The notes: a model not told the origin generated them from the letters alone. Numbered from the stretch's first letter, positions 8,134 to 17,681 are shown. The stretch is 64,000 bases of DNA from an uncultured Christensenella sp. (GCA_910577815.1 CAJTNO010000003.1:62001-126000), one strand, 5' to 3'. Program-made: numbers and translations.

Positions 8134-9792
8134 ATGATAAAGATAGATGGTGCAAAATTTAAAGAAATACTGTCGGGAGGCGCTCGCGCTCTCGAGCTTA
8201 ACCGCGATACGGTAGACGGACTGAACGTATTTCCCGTACCCGACGGAGATACGGGTACCAATATGTCGCTTACCATAGCTTCCGCAGTAAGAGAAGCAAA
8301 TGCGTGCGATTCCGTTCACGTAGGAGATATTGCCGCCGCGTTTTCCAAAGGCGCATTAAAGGGCGCTCGCGGAAATTCGGGCGTTATTACTTCGCAGATT
8401 TTCAAGGGCTTTGCCGTCGCTCTCGACGGTAAAACAGAGATTACCGTTAAACTCTTTGCCGAATGTCTTAAGCGCGGTACCGAAATCGCATACAGCGCGG
8501 TCACAAAGCCTAAGGAAGGTACTATTTTAACGGTCATACGTCAGATGGCTGAATCGGCTGCTTCCGCTGCGCGAAGCAAAAAAATCGAGTTTGAAGATTT
8601 CCTAAAAAAAGTTATAGACGCAGGCGAGGAGATTTTACAAAAAACTCCGGAAATGCTGCCCGTCCTCAAAAAGGCAGGAGTTGTTGACGCCGGAGGTCGC
8701 GGAATACTCACCGTGTTTGACGGGATGTATCGCACGCTTATGGGAATGGATTTGGTTCTTATAAGCGGCGAAAAAATCAAATTCGAGGACTTAGAAAGCG
8801 GTCAAAGCTCCTCTAATAAGGAATTTGACACCTTAGAAAACGATTACGAGAATATCACATTCCAGTATTGTACCGAGTTTTTTATAACTCACTTCAAAAA
8901 CGAAGTAACGACGGCAACTATAGATAAGTTCCGCAATTATCTTATGACTATCGGCGATTGCGTGTTGGTTATAGGCGATACCGACCTTGTAAAAACGCAC
9001 GTGCACACCAACCATCCGGACAGAGCACTTAAGTCTGCGCTTAATCTCGGCGAGCTTGACGGTGTTAAGATTGAAAATATGCTGGAGCAATATCGCAAAA
9101 TTCACGCCAACGACGACGAGCAGGGCGAAGTAGAGCTTAAGGAAAACGCGGTTGTATCCGTGTGCTGCGGAAGCGGACTTGCCGATATATTTAAAGACCT
9201 TATGGTTGATGTAGTTGTAGAGGGCGGTCAGACGATGAACCCGAGTGTTGACGCTATTCTTACTGCAATCAACAATGCTCAGGCTAAAAACGTCTATGTT
9301 CTGCCAAATAACAGCAATATCATTCTTGCGGCTAACCAAGCAAAAGAGCTTGCTAAGTCGGATGTGTTTGTAATACCGACCACTAATATGCCCGAGGGCA
9401 TATCCGCAATGCTTGCATACGATATGGAATGCGACGGGGTAGAAAATTACGATAATATGTGCGCTACGCTCGGAAGCACGTGCGTTGCGGAAATAACTCA
9501 CGCAGTACGTACTACAAGAATGAACGGTTTTTCTGTTAAGGAAGGAGATATAATCGGAATCCACAGCAAGAAAATCGTAGCTAAAAGCCAGTCGATATCC
9601 GCAACAGCCGTAAATACGGTCAAGAAGATAGCGCAAAATAAGGATATGGTTACTATGTATTACGGGGAAGGCGTTACACAGGAGGATGCAAACGAACTGC
9701 TTGAAAGTCTTTCCTCAGAAATGCCCGAAGTAGAGTTTGCCTGCTATTACGGCGGACAGCCGCACTACTTCTATATAATTTCCGCCGAATAA
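8134..9792 (+). CDS. DhaL-domain fatty-acid kinase-like protein (FakA/YloV)
   Basis: 552 residues. The N-terminal DhaL (dihydroxyacetone-kinase L) domain carries the ADP/Mg motif FPVPDGDTGTNM and ARGNSGVI; the middle is the FakA central domain (KTHVHTNHP) and the C-terminal third is DegV-like. In Staphylococcus the homologue FakA phosphorylates fatty acids presented by FakB for phospholipid synthesis. The matching FakB is not in the window, so the substrate is inferred from family. Follows the Asp23 gene by 12 bp and is 1 bp from recG, hence one operon. Confidence 0.88.
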   Translation: MIKIDGAKFKEILSGGARALELNRDTVDGLNVFPVPDGDTGTNMSLTIASAVREANACDSVHVGDIAAAFSKGALKGARGNSGVITSQIFKGFAVALDGKTEITVKLFAECLKRGTEIAYSAVTKPKEGTILTVIRQMAESAASAARSKKIEFEDFLKKVIDAGEEILQKTPEMLPVLKKAGVVDAGGRGILTVFDGMYRTLMGMDLVLISGEKIKFEDLESGQSSSNKEFDTLENDYENITFQYCTEFFITHFKNEVTTATIDKFRNYLMTIGDCVLVIGDTDLVKTHVHTNHPDRALKSALNLGELDGVKIENMLEQYRKIHANDDEQGEVELKENAVVSVCCGSGLADIFKDLMVDVVVEGGQTMNPSVDAILTAINNAQAKNVYVLPNNSNIILAANQAKELAKSDVFVIPTTNMPEGISAMLAYDMECDGVENYDNMCATLGSTCVAEITHAVRTTRMNGFSVKEGDIIGIHSKKIVAKSQSISATAVNTVKKIAQNKDMVTMYYGEGVTQEDANELLESLSSEMPEVEFACYYGGQPHYFYIISAE

Positions 9793-9793
9793 A

Positions 9794-11824
9794 ATGCTGA
9801 CCTTATCGCAAATCAAAGGCGTGGGCGACGCCACAATAAAGAAGCTTCAGGAATTGGATATTAAATCTGTTTTTGAGCTTTTTTCATTTCTACCTTCAAA
9901 ATATATAGATTTGCAAGAGCCGAGGAGTATTATTGAGTCGGAAGCGGGTGCTTTAGTATTATTGGAAGGCAGAGTAGAGCGTATATCGGCATTATCACGC
10001 AGAGGCAAACGAACTTTTACGGTCAGCTTTTCTGATAATCTTATAAATAACAGAAAGCTTTATTTCAGCGCAACCTTTTATAATATGCCGTTCTTGCACG
10101 ATACCTTTACCGTAGGCGACAAATATAGACTGTTCGGAAGGCTGTCCAAGGATGAGGACAGATTTAATATAATAAATCCGCAGGTTGAGAAAATCGACAG
10201 GATATCCAAATTAAAGGATATCTATACAGTATATCCTCTTAAAGGAATAATCGGGCAAAACGCTTTTAAAAATATTTTGCAAAATGCCTTAACTCAGATT
10301 GTGCAAACGAGGTATGAGGGTAGGCTCGCGGAAGTAAATAAAAATCTGACTGATTTATTTTGCAGATTGCACAATCCTAAAACTATAAATGACGCGGAGC
10401 TTGCAAGAGATGAGCTTGCTTCCGTTGACCTTGCTATTGTGCTGTCAATGTATAGAAAATTACAGGATTGCAATCAATATTCGAGGGAAGTATTCTATAA
10501 ATTGCAGAATTTTAGAATAGAAGATTATTCTTGCGCGCTTCCATACACTCCCACGCCGTCACAGAAAGGCGCTTTTGAAGATATCCTTAACGATATAAAA
10601 TCAAGCAAGAATATGTCGCGCATTATAAGCGGAGACGTTGGAAGCGGAAAGACCGCGGCGGCTTTTTTTGCTATGGCATTATGCGCTTTGTCGGGAAAGC
10701 AGTGCGCCCTTATGGTTCCTACCGAAATACTTGCAAGACAGCATTATATAAAATTCGACGAGCTTGCCAAGAAGTTTGGAATAACCTGCGCATTACTTAC
10801 GTCGTCAATAAGCGACGCTAATAGAAAAACAGTGCTTAAAAGGCTTCAAAGCGGTGAAATACAGTGTGTAATCGGTACTCAATCGCTTATATCGCGCGAT
10901 GTAAGCTATAAATGTCTTACGCTTGCGGTGATTGACGAACAGCATAAATTCGGAGTAAACGAACGCAAATTGCTTGAAAGCAAGGGGGCTGTAGACATAC
11001 TTTCGCTTACCGCAACTCCCATACCTCGCTCTATGGCTCTTACTTTTTATAATGATATAAATATATCATATATAAAAAAGCGCGACGAGGCTAAAACCAA
11101 TATTCATACTTGCATTGTGCAATCTGTAGCCGAAGGCGTAGAAAAAATTATGGACGCGTGTAAAAAAGGCGGTCAGGCATTTGTGGTCTGTCCGTCGATA
11201 GTGGATGCCGAAGGCTATGAGATTTTGTCTATCGAAAGCTTTATTCGCGAATATGGCAGGTTTTTTGACGGCTTTGATGTTAAAGTACTGCACGGCAAAC
11301 TTAGCGAGCAGGAAAAAACGGATACTATGAATGATTTTGCGGCAGGTAGGATTCAAGTGCTTATTGCCACAACTGTTGTCGAAGTCGGCATAGATACACG
11401 TGCGAGCGATATATTGATAATCGGAGCGGACAGATTCGGTCTCGCCTCCTTACATCAATTACGCGGTAGGGTGGGCAGAGACGGAAGCCCTGCTAATTGC
11501 TATGTTTATTCGTATACATCTTCGGATAAGGCTTTAAACAGACTTGAACTGTTTTGCGAGCATAACGACGGTCAATATCTTGCGGAGTCCGATTTTGCTA
11601 TGCGGGGAGCGGGTGATTTTATCGGCACGCGCCAAAGCGGCAGTTCGGTTACGCCTATATTCGGACTGCAGATGACGTCTGAAATACTTGCATCTGCTAA
11701 AATTTACGCGGATAACCATCTTAAAAACCTTAGTATAGACGAACTCAGCGCTCTGACGCGCCGCTCGAAGTCGCGCGTTGACGCGTTTTTAAAAGAAATA
11801 GGAAAGGTTACGCTTAACAGCTGA
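9794..11824 (+). CDS. recG: ATP-dependent DNA helicase RecG
   Basis: Branch-migrating helicase that regresses stalled forks and processes Holliday junctions. 676 residues: N-terminal wedge/OB domain (about 1-210), then DEAD/helicase core with the Walker A SGDVGSGKTAAA, DEQHKFG (Walker B), TATPIPRSMA (motif III), and motif VI around HQLRGRVGR. The C-terminal TRP-like hook region with ESDFAMRGAGDFIGTRQSG is conserved. The gene starts 1 bp after the fakA-like stop. The next feature is the OLE RNA promoter 65 bp downstream; no clear terminator separates them. Confidence 0.96.
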   Translation: MLTLSQIKGVGDATIKKLQELDIKSVFELFSFLPSKYIDLQEPRSIIESEAGALVLLEGRVERISALSRRGKRTFTVSFSDNLINNRKLYFSATFYNMPFLHDTFTVGDKYRLFGRLSKDEDRFNIINPQVEKIDRISKLKDIYTVYPLKGIIGQNAFKNILQNALTQIVQTRYEGRLAEVNKNLTDLFCRLHNPKTINDAELARDELASVDLAIVLSMYRKLQDCNQYSREVFYKLQNFRIEDYSCALPYTPTPSQKGAFEDILNDIKSSKNMSRIISGDVGSGKTAAAFFAMALCALSGKQCALMVPTEILARQHYIKFDELAKKFGITCALLTSSISDANRKTVLKRLQSGEIQCVIGTQSLISRDVSYKCLTLAVIDEQHKFGVNERKLLESKGAVDILSLTATPIPRSMALTFYNDINISYIKKRDEAKTNIHTCIVQSVAEGVEKIMDACKKGGQAFVVCPSIVDAEGYEILSIESFIREYGRFFDGFDVKVLHGKLSEQEKTDTMNDFAAGRIQVLIATTVVEVGIDTRASDILIIGADRFGLASLHQLRGRVGRDGSPANCYVYSYTSSDKALNRLELFCEHNDGQYLAESDFAMRGAGDFIGTRQSGSSVTPIFGLQMTSEILASAKIYADNHLKNLSIDELSALTRRSKSRVDAFLKEIGKVTLNS

Positions 11825-11888
11825 ATATGCTTCTAATTAAAGTGCAGATTTAAATCAATTTGAATTTTTGGTTAGCTTTTACATTGTC

Positions 11889-11916
11889 TTGACATATTTT
11901 ATCTTATTGATATAAT
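11889..11916 (+). promoter_or_regulatory. Consensus sigma-A promoter of the OLE RNA
   Basis: TTGACA (11889-11894), 16-nt spacer, TATAAT (11911-11916): both hexamers are perfect. It would start transcription at about 11923-11925, right at the 5' strand of the closing stem of the RNA. This is among the strongest promoters in the window, fitting an abundant non-coding RNA. Confidence 0.8.
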
Positions 11917-11923
11917 AATATAA

Positions 11924-12495
11924 ATGGTGGCGCAGTATTCTAGTCAGATTCCACCGTGCCGGAGACGGGGGTAAAATATCGTCGCAGGGCATATCGATGA
12001 AGTTTCTGGTGATGGCTTCTTTTGCCCAAATTGGGGCTGTTGCTGGGAGTTAAGGTTTTTGGGCGACTTGTAATGGCATACAAATCACGACCCAACTGCC
12101 GTGGAGACCCAACTCGGTAGAGGCGCAAACCTTCTACTGACTGGGGTGAAACCTGTTTATGCGGTGCATTCGTGCGCTGTGTACAGTGTAGCCTGCTTTG
12201 AGTGAGGCGGAGGGATTTGGGATCTACGTCTTTGCGTATGGCCAATACGCATCGGCGATTGCTCTTTGAAATCCGCTTTGCAAAAAAAGATAAGGCCGGA
12301 GGGAATCTGCCAAGGAAATCTTCTAGACTGTTCGCGTAGACAACTTGGGGATTATAGTGTGTACTAAGTGGCGATTCGGTTTTCGCAAGAATGGGTGATG
12401 TAATCGGAAACGTCTTGCACGGCGACGGCAAGTTTTCACACAGGGAAATCCTACCGAACCTAAGGCGCAAGGTTTACCCAAGTTGTTGCCACCGC
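11924..12495 (+). ncRNA. ole: OLE RNA (ornate large extremophilic RNA)
   Basis: A gene-free stretch of about 570 nt between recG and a four-helix membrane protein, led by a perfect promoter. Direct evidence for a folded RNA: its ends pair (GGTGGC 11926-11931 with GCCACC 12488-12493) and a second perfect 9-bp long-range helix joins CAACTTGGG (12341-12349) to CCCAAGTTG (12477-12485). Base composition is richer in G than the flanks. Known biology: OLE RNAs are about 600 nt, occur in extremophilic and anaerobic Firmicutes, lie just upstream of oapA and close to tlyA, nadK, argR and recN, and form a membrane ribonucleoprotein complex tied to stress tolerance. The context fits exactly. Assignment rests on size, pairing and synteny; I could not run a covariance model. 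The exact 3' end is uncertain; a CGCTG/CAGCG hairpin follows at 12492-12508. Confidence 0.85.
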
Positions 12496-12635
12496 TGTTA
12501 AATCAGCGCAGTATTACGTCAATATCGAATTGGTTTTGCATTGTCTGATAGTTGTATAAAAATGATTGATTTTGTAACGATACAGTCGGACTGCGAATAC
12601 TTATGTAACAATTCGGATAGACAGACAGGAGTATT

Positions 12636-13418
12636 TTGGATACTTTAAAGGATAAAGACTCAAATCAACAGGAAAACTCGGAAAACGCGCCCGCAGTGCC
12701 GGAGCGTGTATCGGCGCAATCCGCGCATCAGCAGGAAAAGGATATTTCCAAGCTTTCGGAAACTACGGATAAACGCAAAAAATCCAAGAAAAAGAGAAAT
12801 ATGTGGTGGCTTAAGGCGGCTATTATTTCTTTTGTACTGGCAGGTTTTTTCAGTTTTTTAAGCGAGCTTACAGCATCCGCGGAGCAAATCGTAGTAATCA
12901 TACTTTTACTTGCCTTTCTCATACTTGCAAGTATCTTATTTGACGCGATTGGCGTTGCGGTTACTTCCTGCGATGTTCCGCCTATTGCCTCTATGGCGTC
13001 AAGAAAGGTTTACGGTGCAAAAACCGCGCTTTGGCTTGTCAAAAACAGCGGAACGGTATCGAGTATCTGCAACGACGTAATAGGCGATATTTTCGGTATT
13101 ATTTCGGGTGCCTGTTCTGCCGCGGTGGTGGTTAAAATAACATTGTCGCTCGGTGAAGAATGGCAGAGGTGGCTTACTATTATAATCTCGGCGGTCGTGT
13201 CGGCTTTGACGATAGGCGGCAAAGCGTTTATGAAAAATATCGCCATAAACAACTCGCGTGATTTCGTTATGTTTGTTGCAAGGATAGTATCCGTATTCAG
13301 CAAAGACGAGCGTAAGATACGAAAGAAAAACAGCGCGCAGAAGAAACGTCAAAGGGCAGAAATAAGCGCCAAGACTACAGATAATACCGGCGACGATACC
13401 GCATCGGACAGTAAATAA
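12636..13418 (+). CDS. oapA: OLE-associated membrane protein OapA
   Basis: 260 residues with a hydrophilic, charged N-terminal tail (1-56), four predicted membrane helices (about 57-77, 84-110, 152-172 and 178-196) and a very basic C-terminal tail (from 224). OapA is the membrane anchor that binds OLE RNA. A DxxxD motif, a reported hallmark of OapA, is visible as DVIGD (147-151). The stretch between helices 2 and 3 loosely resembles the DUF21/CNNM magnesium-transporter core (inference). Start: TTG at 12636 behind CAGGAG; no ATG is better placed. The Lys/Arg-rich tails suit RNA binding. It lies 140 nt after the RNA and before tlyA. Confidence 0.82.
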   Translation: MDTLKDKDSNQQENSENAPAVPERVSAQSAHQQEKDISKLSETTDKRKKSKKKRNMWWLKAAIISFVLAGFFSFLSELTASAEQIVVIILLLAFLILASILFDAIGVAVTSCDVPPIASMASRKVYGAKTALWLVKNSGTVSSICNDVIGDIFGIISGACSAAVVVKITLSLGEEWQRWLTIIISAVVSALTIGGKAFMKNIAINNSRDFVMFVARIVSVFSKDERKIRKKNSAQKKRQRAEISAKTTDNTGDDTASDSK

Positions 13419-13471
13419 ACTATAACAAGGATAAATAATTTTAGGATATTTAAATCGCTTCATTAAATTTT

Positions 13472-14182
13472 ATGCGACTTGATAAGTTCATTCAACAAAA
13501 TTTTTCATTGCGTTCGCGCACATATGCCGAAAATCTTATAATTACTGGCAGTGTTTTGGTGAACGGTAAAATTACTATAAAGCCGTCGTATGAAGTTTTA
13601 GATAATGACAATATAGAGCTGAAGGATGAGGACTATGCTTCTCAGGGCGCGTATAAGCTTGAAGAAGCATTTTCCAAATTTGGTTTGAATGTGAACGGCA
13701 AGACTTGCGCGGATATAGGATGCTCCAACGGGGGTTTTTCGGACTGTTTGTTAAGACGCGGCGCCTCGTTTATATATGCCGTTGACGTAGCAGATTGCGC
13801 TTTGCCAAAGGATTTAATGAATTCAGGTAAGGTAGAATTTATTAAATCAAACGCGCGTGCGCTTCCCGCAGATTTCAAATCGGTTGAGTTTGTCTGCTCC
13901 GATGTGAGTTTTATTTCTCTAAAGCTCATTTTGCCGGAAATTTACAGAATTCTAAAAACAGGCGGGGAAGCGGTAGTACTTGTAAAACCGCAATTTGAAT
14001 TGGATAAATCCGCTTTAAATAAAAACGGAATAGTTAAAGACGATAAGCTCCGTAAGCGCGCTTTGGACGGCATTGTGAGCTTCGCCTCCGAATTGGGATT
14101 TAAAATTTTGAGTGTAGCCGTGTCGCCGATAAGATACAAAAATAAAAATATCGAGTATCTGTTATATATTAAAAAGGTGTAG
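13472..14182 (+). CDS. tlyA: TlyA family rRNA methyltransferase
   Basis: 236 residues: N-terminal S4 RNA-binding domain (MRLDKFIQQ to about 60) and an FtsJ-type Rossmann methyltransferase with SAM motif DIGCSNGGFSDCLL and the following acidic VDVAD. TlyA homologues 2'-O-methylate rRNA cytidines; the Bacillus homologue is YqxC. It neighbours oapA, nadK, argR and recN, the conserved OLE-type gene set. No convincing ribosome site precedes the ATG, but the N-terminus matches the family exactly. Confidence 0.92.
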   Translation: MRLDKFIQQNFSLRSRTYAENLIITGSVLVNGKITIKPSYEVLDNDNIELKDEDYASQGAYKLEEAFSKFGLNVNGKTCADIGCSNGGFSDCLLRRGASFIYAVDVADCALPKDLMNSGKVEFIKSNARALPADFKSVEFVCSDVSFISLKLILPEIYRILKTGGEAVVLVKPQFELDKSALNKNGIVKDDKLRKRALDGIVSFASELGFKILSVAVSPIRYKNKNIEYLLYIKKV

Positions 14183-14203
14183 TCATATTATACGAATAGA
14201 GAG

Positions 14204-14356
14204 TTAATCTCCGTCTTTTTTCTTTGACTTTATAAATGCCGCAATAATAATGATTACGGCAACAATCGCGCCGGATAAACCCGCAACTATACGAACTCCC
14301 ATTTCCGAAATGCAAATCAAAGAATTTATCATAATTTGAATATATGCGTTTGTCAT
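14204..14356 (-). CDS. Possible 50-residue single-helix membrane protein, antisense between tlyA and nadK
   Basis: In the 330-bp gap between tlyA and nadK the minus strand holds a 50-codon frame. Its middle (about residues 22-41, GLSGAIVAVIIIIAAF) is a strong membrane helix, followed by a Lys-rich tail KSKKKDGD, a positive-inside pattern seen in real small membrane proteins. Against it: no clear Shine-Dalgarno site before this ATG or the internal ATGs. Not recognised; function unknown. Confidence 0.35.
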   Translation of the reverse strand: MTNAYIQIMINSLICISEMGVRIVAGLSGAIVAVIIIIAAFIKSKKKDGD

Positions 14357-14461
14357 ATTTATGTCAAGACTTATTTATATAAATAGTTTTAAATGCAGGA
14401 TATTCGAGCTATATTTGACTGAATAAAATTTATACATTTTTTGCAATAATATACATTTTGC

Positions 14462-14490
14462 TTGTAATAAGTTTTATTTTAGTGTATAAT
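14462..14490 (+). promoter_or_regulatory. Promoter of nadK
   Basis: TTGTAA, 17-nt spacer, perfect TATAAT; the transcript would begin about 15 nt before the nadK ATG. This makes nadK-argR-recN able to be expressed separately from OLE-oapA-tlyA. Confidence 0.65.
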
Positions 14491-14513
14491 ACCCTGCGCA
14501 ATAGGTGTGAATA

Positions 14514-15317
14514 ATGAATATAGCAATTCTGACAAAACCGCATATGGAGAGCAATCCGACAAGACTAAAAGTGCTTGAGTTATTGAGGAGCTTTTCGGAT
14601 TATTGCGTTAAGGAAATTTCATTAAAAGAGGAGATTTCTGCCGACACCGACAAAGTTTTGGTTTTTGGCGGCGACGGAACAATGCTCGAAGCGGTGAGGG
14701 CAATCAGAGGCAGAGATATTCCTGTACTTGGAGTTAATCTCGGACATCTCGGATTTCTTGCCTCCTTTGAACAGAATGCAGATTGTAATAGAATTATTGA
14801 TTGTTTGAAAAATGGAGAGCGCGTATCCCGAATGCTTCTTGATATTGAAATTAACGCGGGAGATATAATGCGTTCGTTAAACGAAGTAGTTATAAAATCT
14901 GCGGGAACGCGTCCTATAACTCTTGATATAAGTATTGACGGTGAATTTGCTGATTCGTTTCACAGCGACGGAATTATAGTTTCCTCGCCGGCGGGTTCTA
15001 CGGCATATTCGTTATCGGCAGGAGGTCCTGTGCTTGCTCCCGATGTGGACGCTATTGTTATTATTCCCATATGCGCGCACTCACTGCATTCCCGACCGCT
15101 TGTTGTAAACGCGTCGTCTAAGATTGAAATTAAGCTTTCGGGCGAGCATAGCGGAATTATCTCCGTAGACGGAGCAAATAACGGAACACTCGGAAAAAAT
15201 GAAATAATCCGCGTAACAAAATCTTTAAAGTCTGCTGTGTTTTTATCGGACGGCGACGAAAATTTCTACGCGAAGCTACTAAAGAAAATGAACAGATGGG
15301 GTACAACCAACAAATAA
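14514..15317 (+). CDS. nadK: NAD kinase
   Basis: Phosphorylates NAD to NADP, the sole route to NADP. 267 residues with the catalytic GGDGTML (FGGDGTMLEAVR) and the NLGHLGFL motif, the NEV(V) segment, and the glycine-rich core SSPAGSTAYSLSAGGP. ATG follows AGGTG by 7 nt. Genes tlyA-nadK-argR-recN keep the typical Firmicutes order. Confidence 0.95.
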   Translation: MNIAILTKPHMESNPTRLKVLELLRSFSDYCVKEISLKEEISADTDKVLVFGGDGTMLEAVRAIRGRDIPVLGVNLGHLGFLASFEQNADCNRIIDCLKNGERVSRMLLDIEINAGDIMRSLNEVVIKSAGTRPITLDISIDGEFADSFHSDGIIVSSPAGSTAYSLSAGGPVLAPDVDAIVIIPICAHSLHSRPLVVNASSKIEIKLSGEHSGIISVDGANNGTLGKNEIIRVTKSLKSAVFLSDGDENFYAKLLKKMNRWGTTNK

Positions 15318-15378
15318 TTAGTAAATCAAATGAGGATTACCTCTGGAATATCAAAGGAAAAAGGATAAGGTTGGAAAT

Positions 15379-15843
15379 ATGACAAGAGCAAATCGTCAAC
15401 TCAAAATTTTGGACATCATTTCAAAACACGACATTGACACACAAGAGGAACTCGTAGCCAAGCTAAGAAGCGAGGGATTTAACATTACGCAGGCAACCAT
15501 TTCTCGCGATATCAAGGATATGGGAATTATTAAGACGCTTGCGTCCGACGGAAGGCATTATAAGTATGCGGTACAGCGTACGAAAGACGCAAACGCTTCG
15601 GATAAGTATCTGAATATGTTTAAGAATACGGTTTTGTCTATACGAAGCTCACACAATCTTGTTGTTCTGAAAACGGAAGTAGGAAGCGCGGGACCTGCCG
15701 CCGAGCTGATTGACAAGCTCAATTATGACGAGGTGCTTGGAGTTATTGCAGGCGACAACACAATCTTTGTGGCGATAGACAGCATTGAGAATACCGACGG
15801 AGTGCGTGAAAGACTCGAAGCCTTGCTCGATACGGCAAGATAG
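15379..15843 (+). CDS. argR: Arginine repressor ArgR/AhrC
   Basis: 154 residues: an N-terminal winged helix (to about 70, with DTQEELVAKL and ITQATISRDIKDMGI, the SR motif contacting DNA) and a C-terminal oligomerisation and arginine-binding domain with GSAGPAAELIDKL and the GDNTIFVA segment. It represses arginine biosynthesis and activates catabolism when arginine is present. No arginine genes are nearby; its place between nadK and recN is a conserved Firmicutes location, not a pathway cluster. Confidence 0.95.
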   Translation: MTRANRQLKILDIISKHDIDTQEELVAKLRSEGFNITQATISRDIKDMGIIKTLASDGRHYKYAVQRTKDANASDKYLNMFKNTVLSIRSSHNLVVLKTEVGSAGPAAELIDKLNYDEVLGVIAGDNTIFVAIDSIENTDGVRERLEALLDTAR

Positions 15844-15896
15844 GCGGGTTTTTCCGATATTTACTTTACGCTTAGCCGTGTTTATTAAGAGGTTTT

Positions 15897-17588
15897 ATGC
15901 TCAGACAGTTGTGCATTGAAAACGTCGCGCTTATAGATAAATTAGAGCTTACGCTTGAAAACGGACTCAATATTTTAAGCGGCGAAACAGGTGCGGGCAA
16001 GTCTATAATAATAGACTCGCTTAATTTTGTGTTAGGCGAGCGCGCAGATAAAACCCTTATTAGATACGGAACGGATTTTGCCATAGTGCAAGCCGTATTT
16101 GAAGATTATGCAAATCCACAGATAGAAGCCTATCTGGATGAAATTGGTGTAGAGGCGGAGGATATACTCATTCTGCGCAGAAAGATGACTGCGGAGGGAA
16201 AAAACGAGTGCCGTATAAACGGCAGAGTGACAACTCTTTCAATACTTAAGGGACTTACCGAGATGCTTGTCGATATACACGGTCAACACGAGCATCAGTC
16301 ATTGCTTAAGAGCTCGAACCATATAACGCTATTAGACAGTATCGGCGAAAATAAAATCGAAAAAGCTAAATGCGCCACGTCGCAGTCTTACAAACAATAT
16401 TCTGAATATAAGCGCGAGCTTGAAAAGTTCGGCGATAATGCTGAGCGCGAAAGAAGAATGGATATACTCGCCTATCAAATCGAGGAGATTGAGCGCGTCA
16501 ATGTCGAAAGCGGTGAAGAAGAAGCTTTGCTTGCTCAGCGCAAGCGTATTCGCAATACCGAAAAAATTCTTTCTGCCTTACAATCGGCAAAATCCATTCT
16601 TGACGGATACGAAAGCGCAGGAGTCGGAGCGGAGCTTAAAAATGCTGCGGCTACATTAAATACGATTGCCGATTATGACGATAATATTACTTCATTAACA
16701 GAAAGATTAAACAGCGCGAAGCTTGAAATAATAGATATAAGCGATACCTTGTCCGATATGCTCGATAAGCTGGATTTTGACAGACGTTCGGCAGATAAGA
16801 TTGAAGAAAGACTCGAAGAAGTACGCGCTATCCTACGTAAATACGGAGGTAGCTATGATACTTTACAAAGCTTTTATAACAATGCTAAAAATGAATATGA
16901 AACTCTCGCTAATGCAGGCGACAGGGTAATTCAGCTTGAAAAGGATATCAGACTTGCAGGAGAACAGCTTAAATCAGATGCAGGTAAGCTTACAAAGCTA
17001 AGACTTAAGGTCGGAGAAGAGTTTGAAAAATCAATGCTCAAGGAGCTGAAAGAGCTTGGAATGGGCGGTTCTACGTTTAAAGTAAATATTCAGTCTACGG
17101 ATAATATCGATTCCATTTCGTCTAACGGCGCGGACACCGTTGAATTTTTAATATCCCCGAACGTCGGCGAGCCGCTCAAGCCTTTGGCTAAGATAATATC
17201 GGGCGGCGAGATGTCGAGGTTTATGCTTGCGCTAAAGAATATTGTCGCCTCTATCGACGGCATCGGAACAATGGTTTTTGACGAGATAGATACCGGAATA
17301 TCCGGAAATATATCCGCCGTAGTTTCAGAAAAGCTTTGCAATATATCACGCGGCAGACAGGTTATTGCCGTTACCCATATGCCGAGCCTTGCAGCTATGG
17401 CTGACAGTCACTATCTTATTGCAAAGTCTACGGAAAACGGAAAAACTCTCACCCACGTGACTTTGCTTGACGACGATACGGATGAGGTTGCGCGACTTAT
17501 CGGCGGTAACGATTATAGTAAATTTGCCATTCCTCACGCCAAGGAAATGAAAGCCTGGGCTGAAAGGTATAAAAACGGACTAAAATAA
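15897..17588 (+). CDS. recN: DNA repair protein RecN
   Basis: SMC-like ATPase for double-strand break repair. 563 residues: Walker A GETGAGKSIIIDSL near the N-terminus, Q-loop region VDIHGQHEHQSLL, long central coiled coil (about 155-370), ABC signature ISGGEMSRFMLALK, Walker B MVFDEIDTGISG and the His-switch VTHMPSLAA. The start ATG is preceded by AAGAGG. It closes the OLE-type gene set and is followed by an intrinsic terminator. Confidence 0.96.
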   Translation: MLRQLCIENVALIDKLELTLENGLNILSGETGAGKSIIIDSLNFVLGERADKTLIRYGTDFAIVQAVFEDYANPQIEAYLDEIGVEAEDILILRRKMTAEGKNECRINGRVTTLSILKGLTEMLVDIHGQHEHQSLLKSSNHITLLDSIGENKIEKAKCATSQSYKQYSEYKRELEKFGDNAERERRMDILAYQIEEIERVNVESGEEEALLAQRKRIRNTEKILSALQSAKSILDGYESAGVGAELKNAAATLNTIADYDDNITSLTERLNSAKLEIIDISDTLSDMLDKLDFDRRSADKIEERLEEVRAILRKYGGSYDTLQSFYNNAKNEYETLANAGDRVIQLEKDIRLAGEQLKSDAGKLTKLRLKVGEEFEKSMLKELKELGMGGSTFKVNIQSTDNIDSISSNGADTVEFLISPNVGEPLKPLAKIISGGEMSRFMLALKNIVASIDGIGTMVFDEIDTGISGNISAVVSEKLCNISRGRQVIAVTHMPSLAAMADSHYLIAKSTENGKTLTHVTLLDDDTDEVARLIGGNDYSKFAIPHAKEMKAWAERYKNGLK

Positions 17589-17614
17589 AAGTTTATTATA
17601 CAAACTAAATATTA

Positions 17615-17644
17615 AATACGCTTACGTTCAGGGGCGTATTTTTT
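17615..17644 (+). terminator. Intrinsic terminator after recN
   Basis: Perfect 7-bp stem AATACGC / GCGTATT with a 12-nt loop, running into a T tract (17639-17644). It ends the nadK-argR-recN transcript just before the rnpB promoter. Confidence 0.8.
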
Positions 17645-17646
17645 AG

Positions 17647-17675
17647 TTGCCTAATTTGAGGATATGTGATATAAA
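17647..17675 (+). promoter_or_regulatory. Promoter of rnpB
   Basis: TTGCCT, 17-nt spacer, TATAAA, placing the start at about 17682, where the P1 helix of RNase P RNA begins. Confidence 0.6.
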
Positions 17676-17681
17676 AATAAT

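Noticed and set aside
11940..12470. 176-codon open frame on the minus strand across the OLE region
   Set aside because: No ribosome site, composition unlike a protein, and it is antisense to a structured RNA with paired ends.
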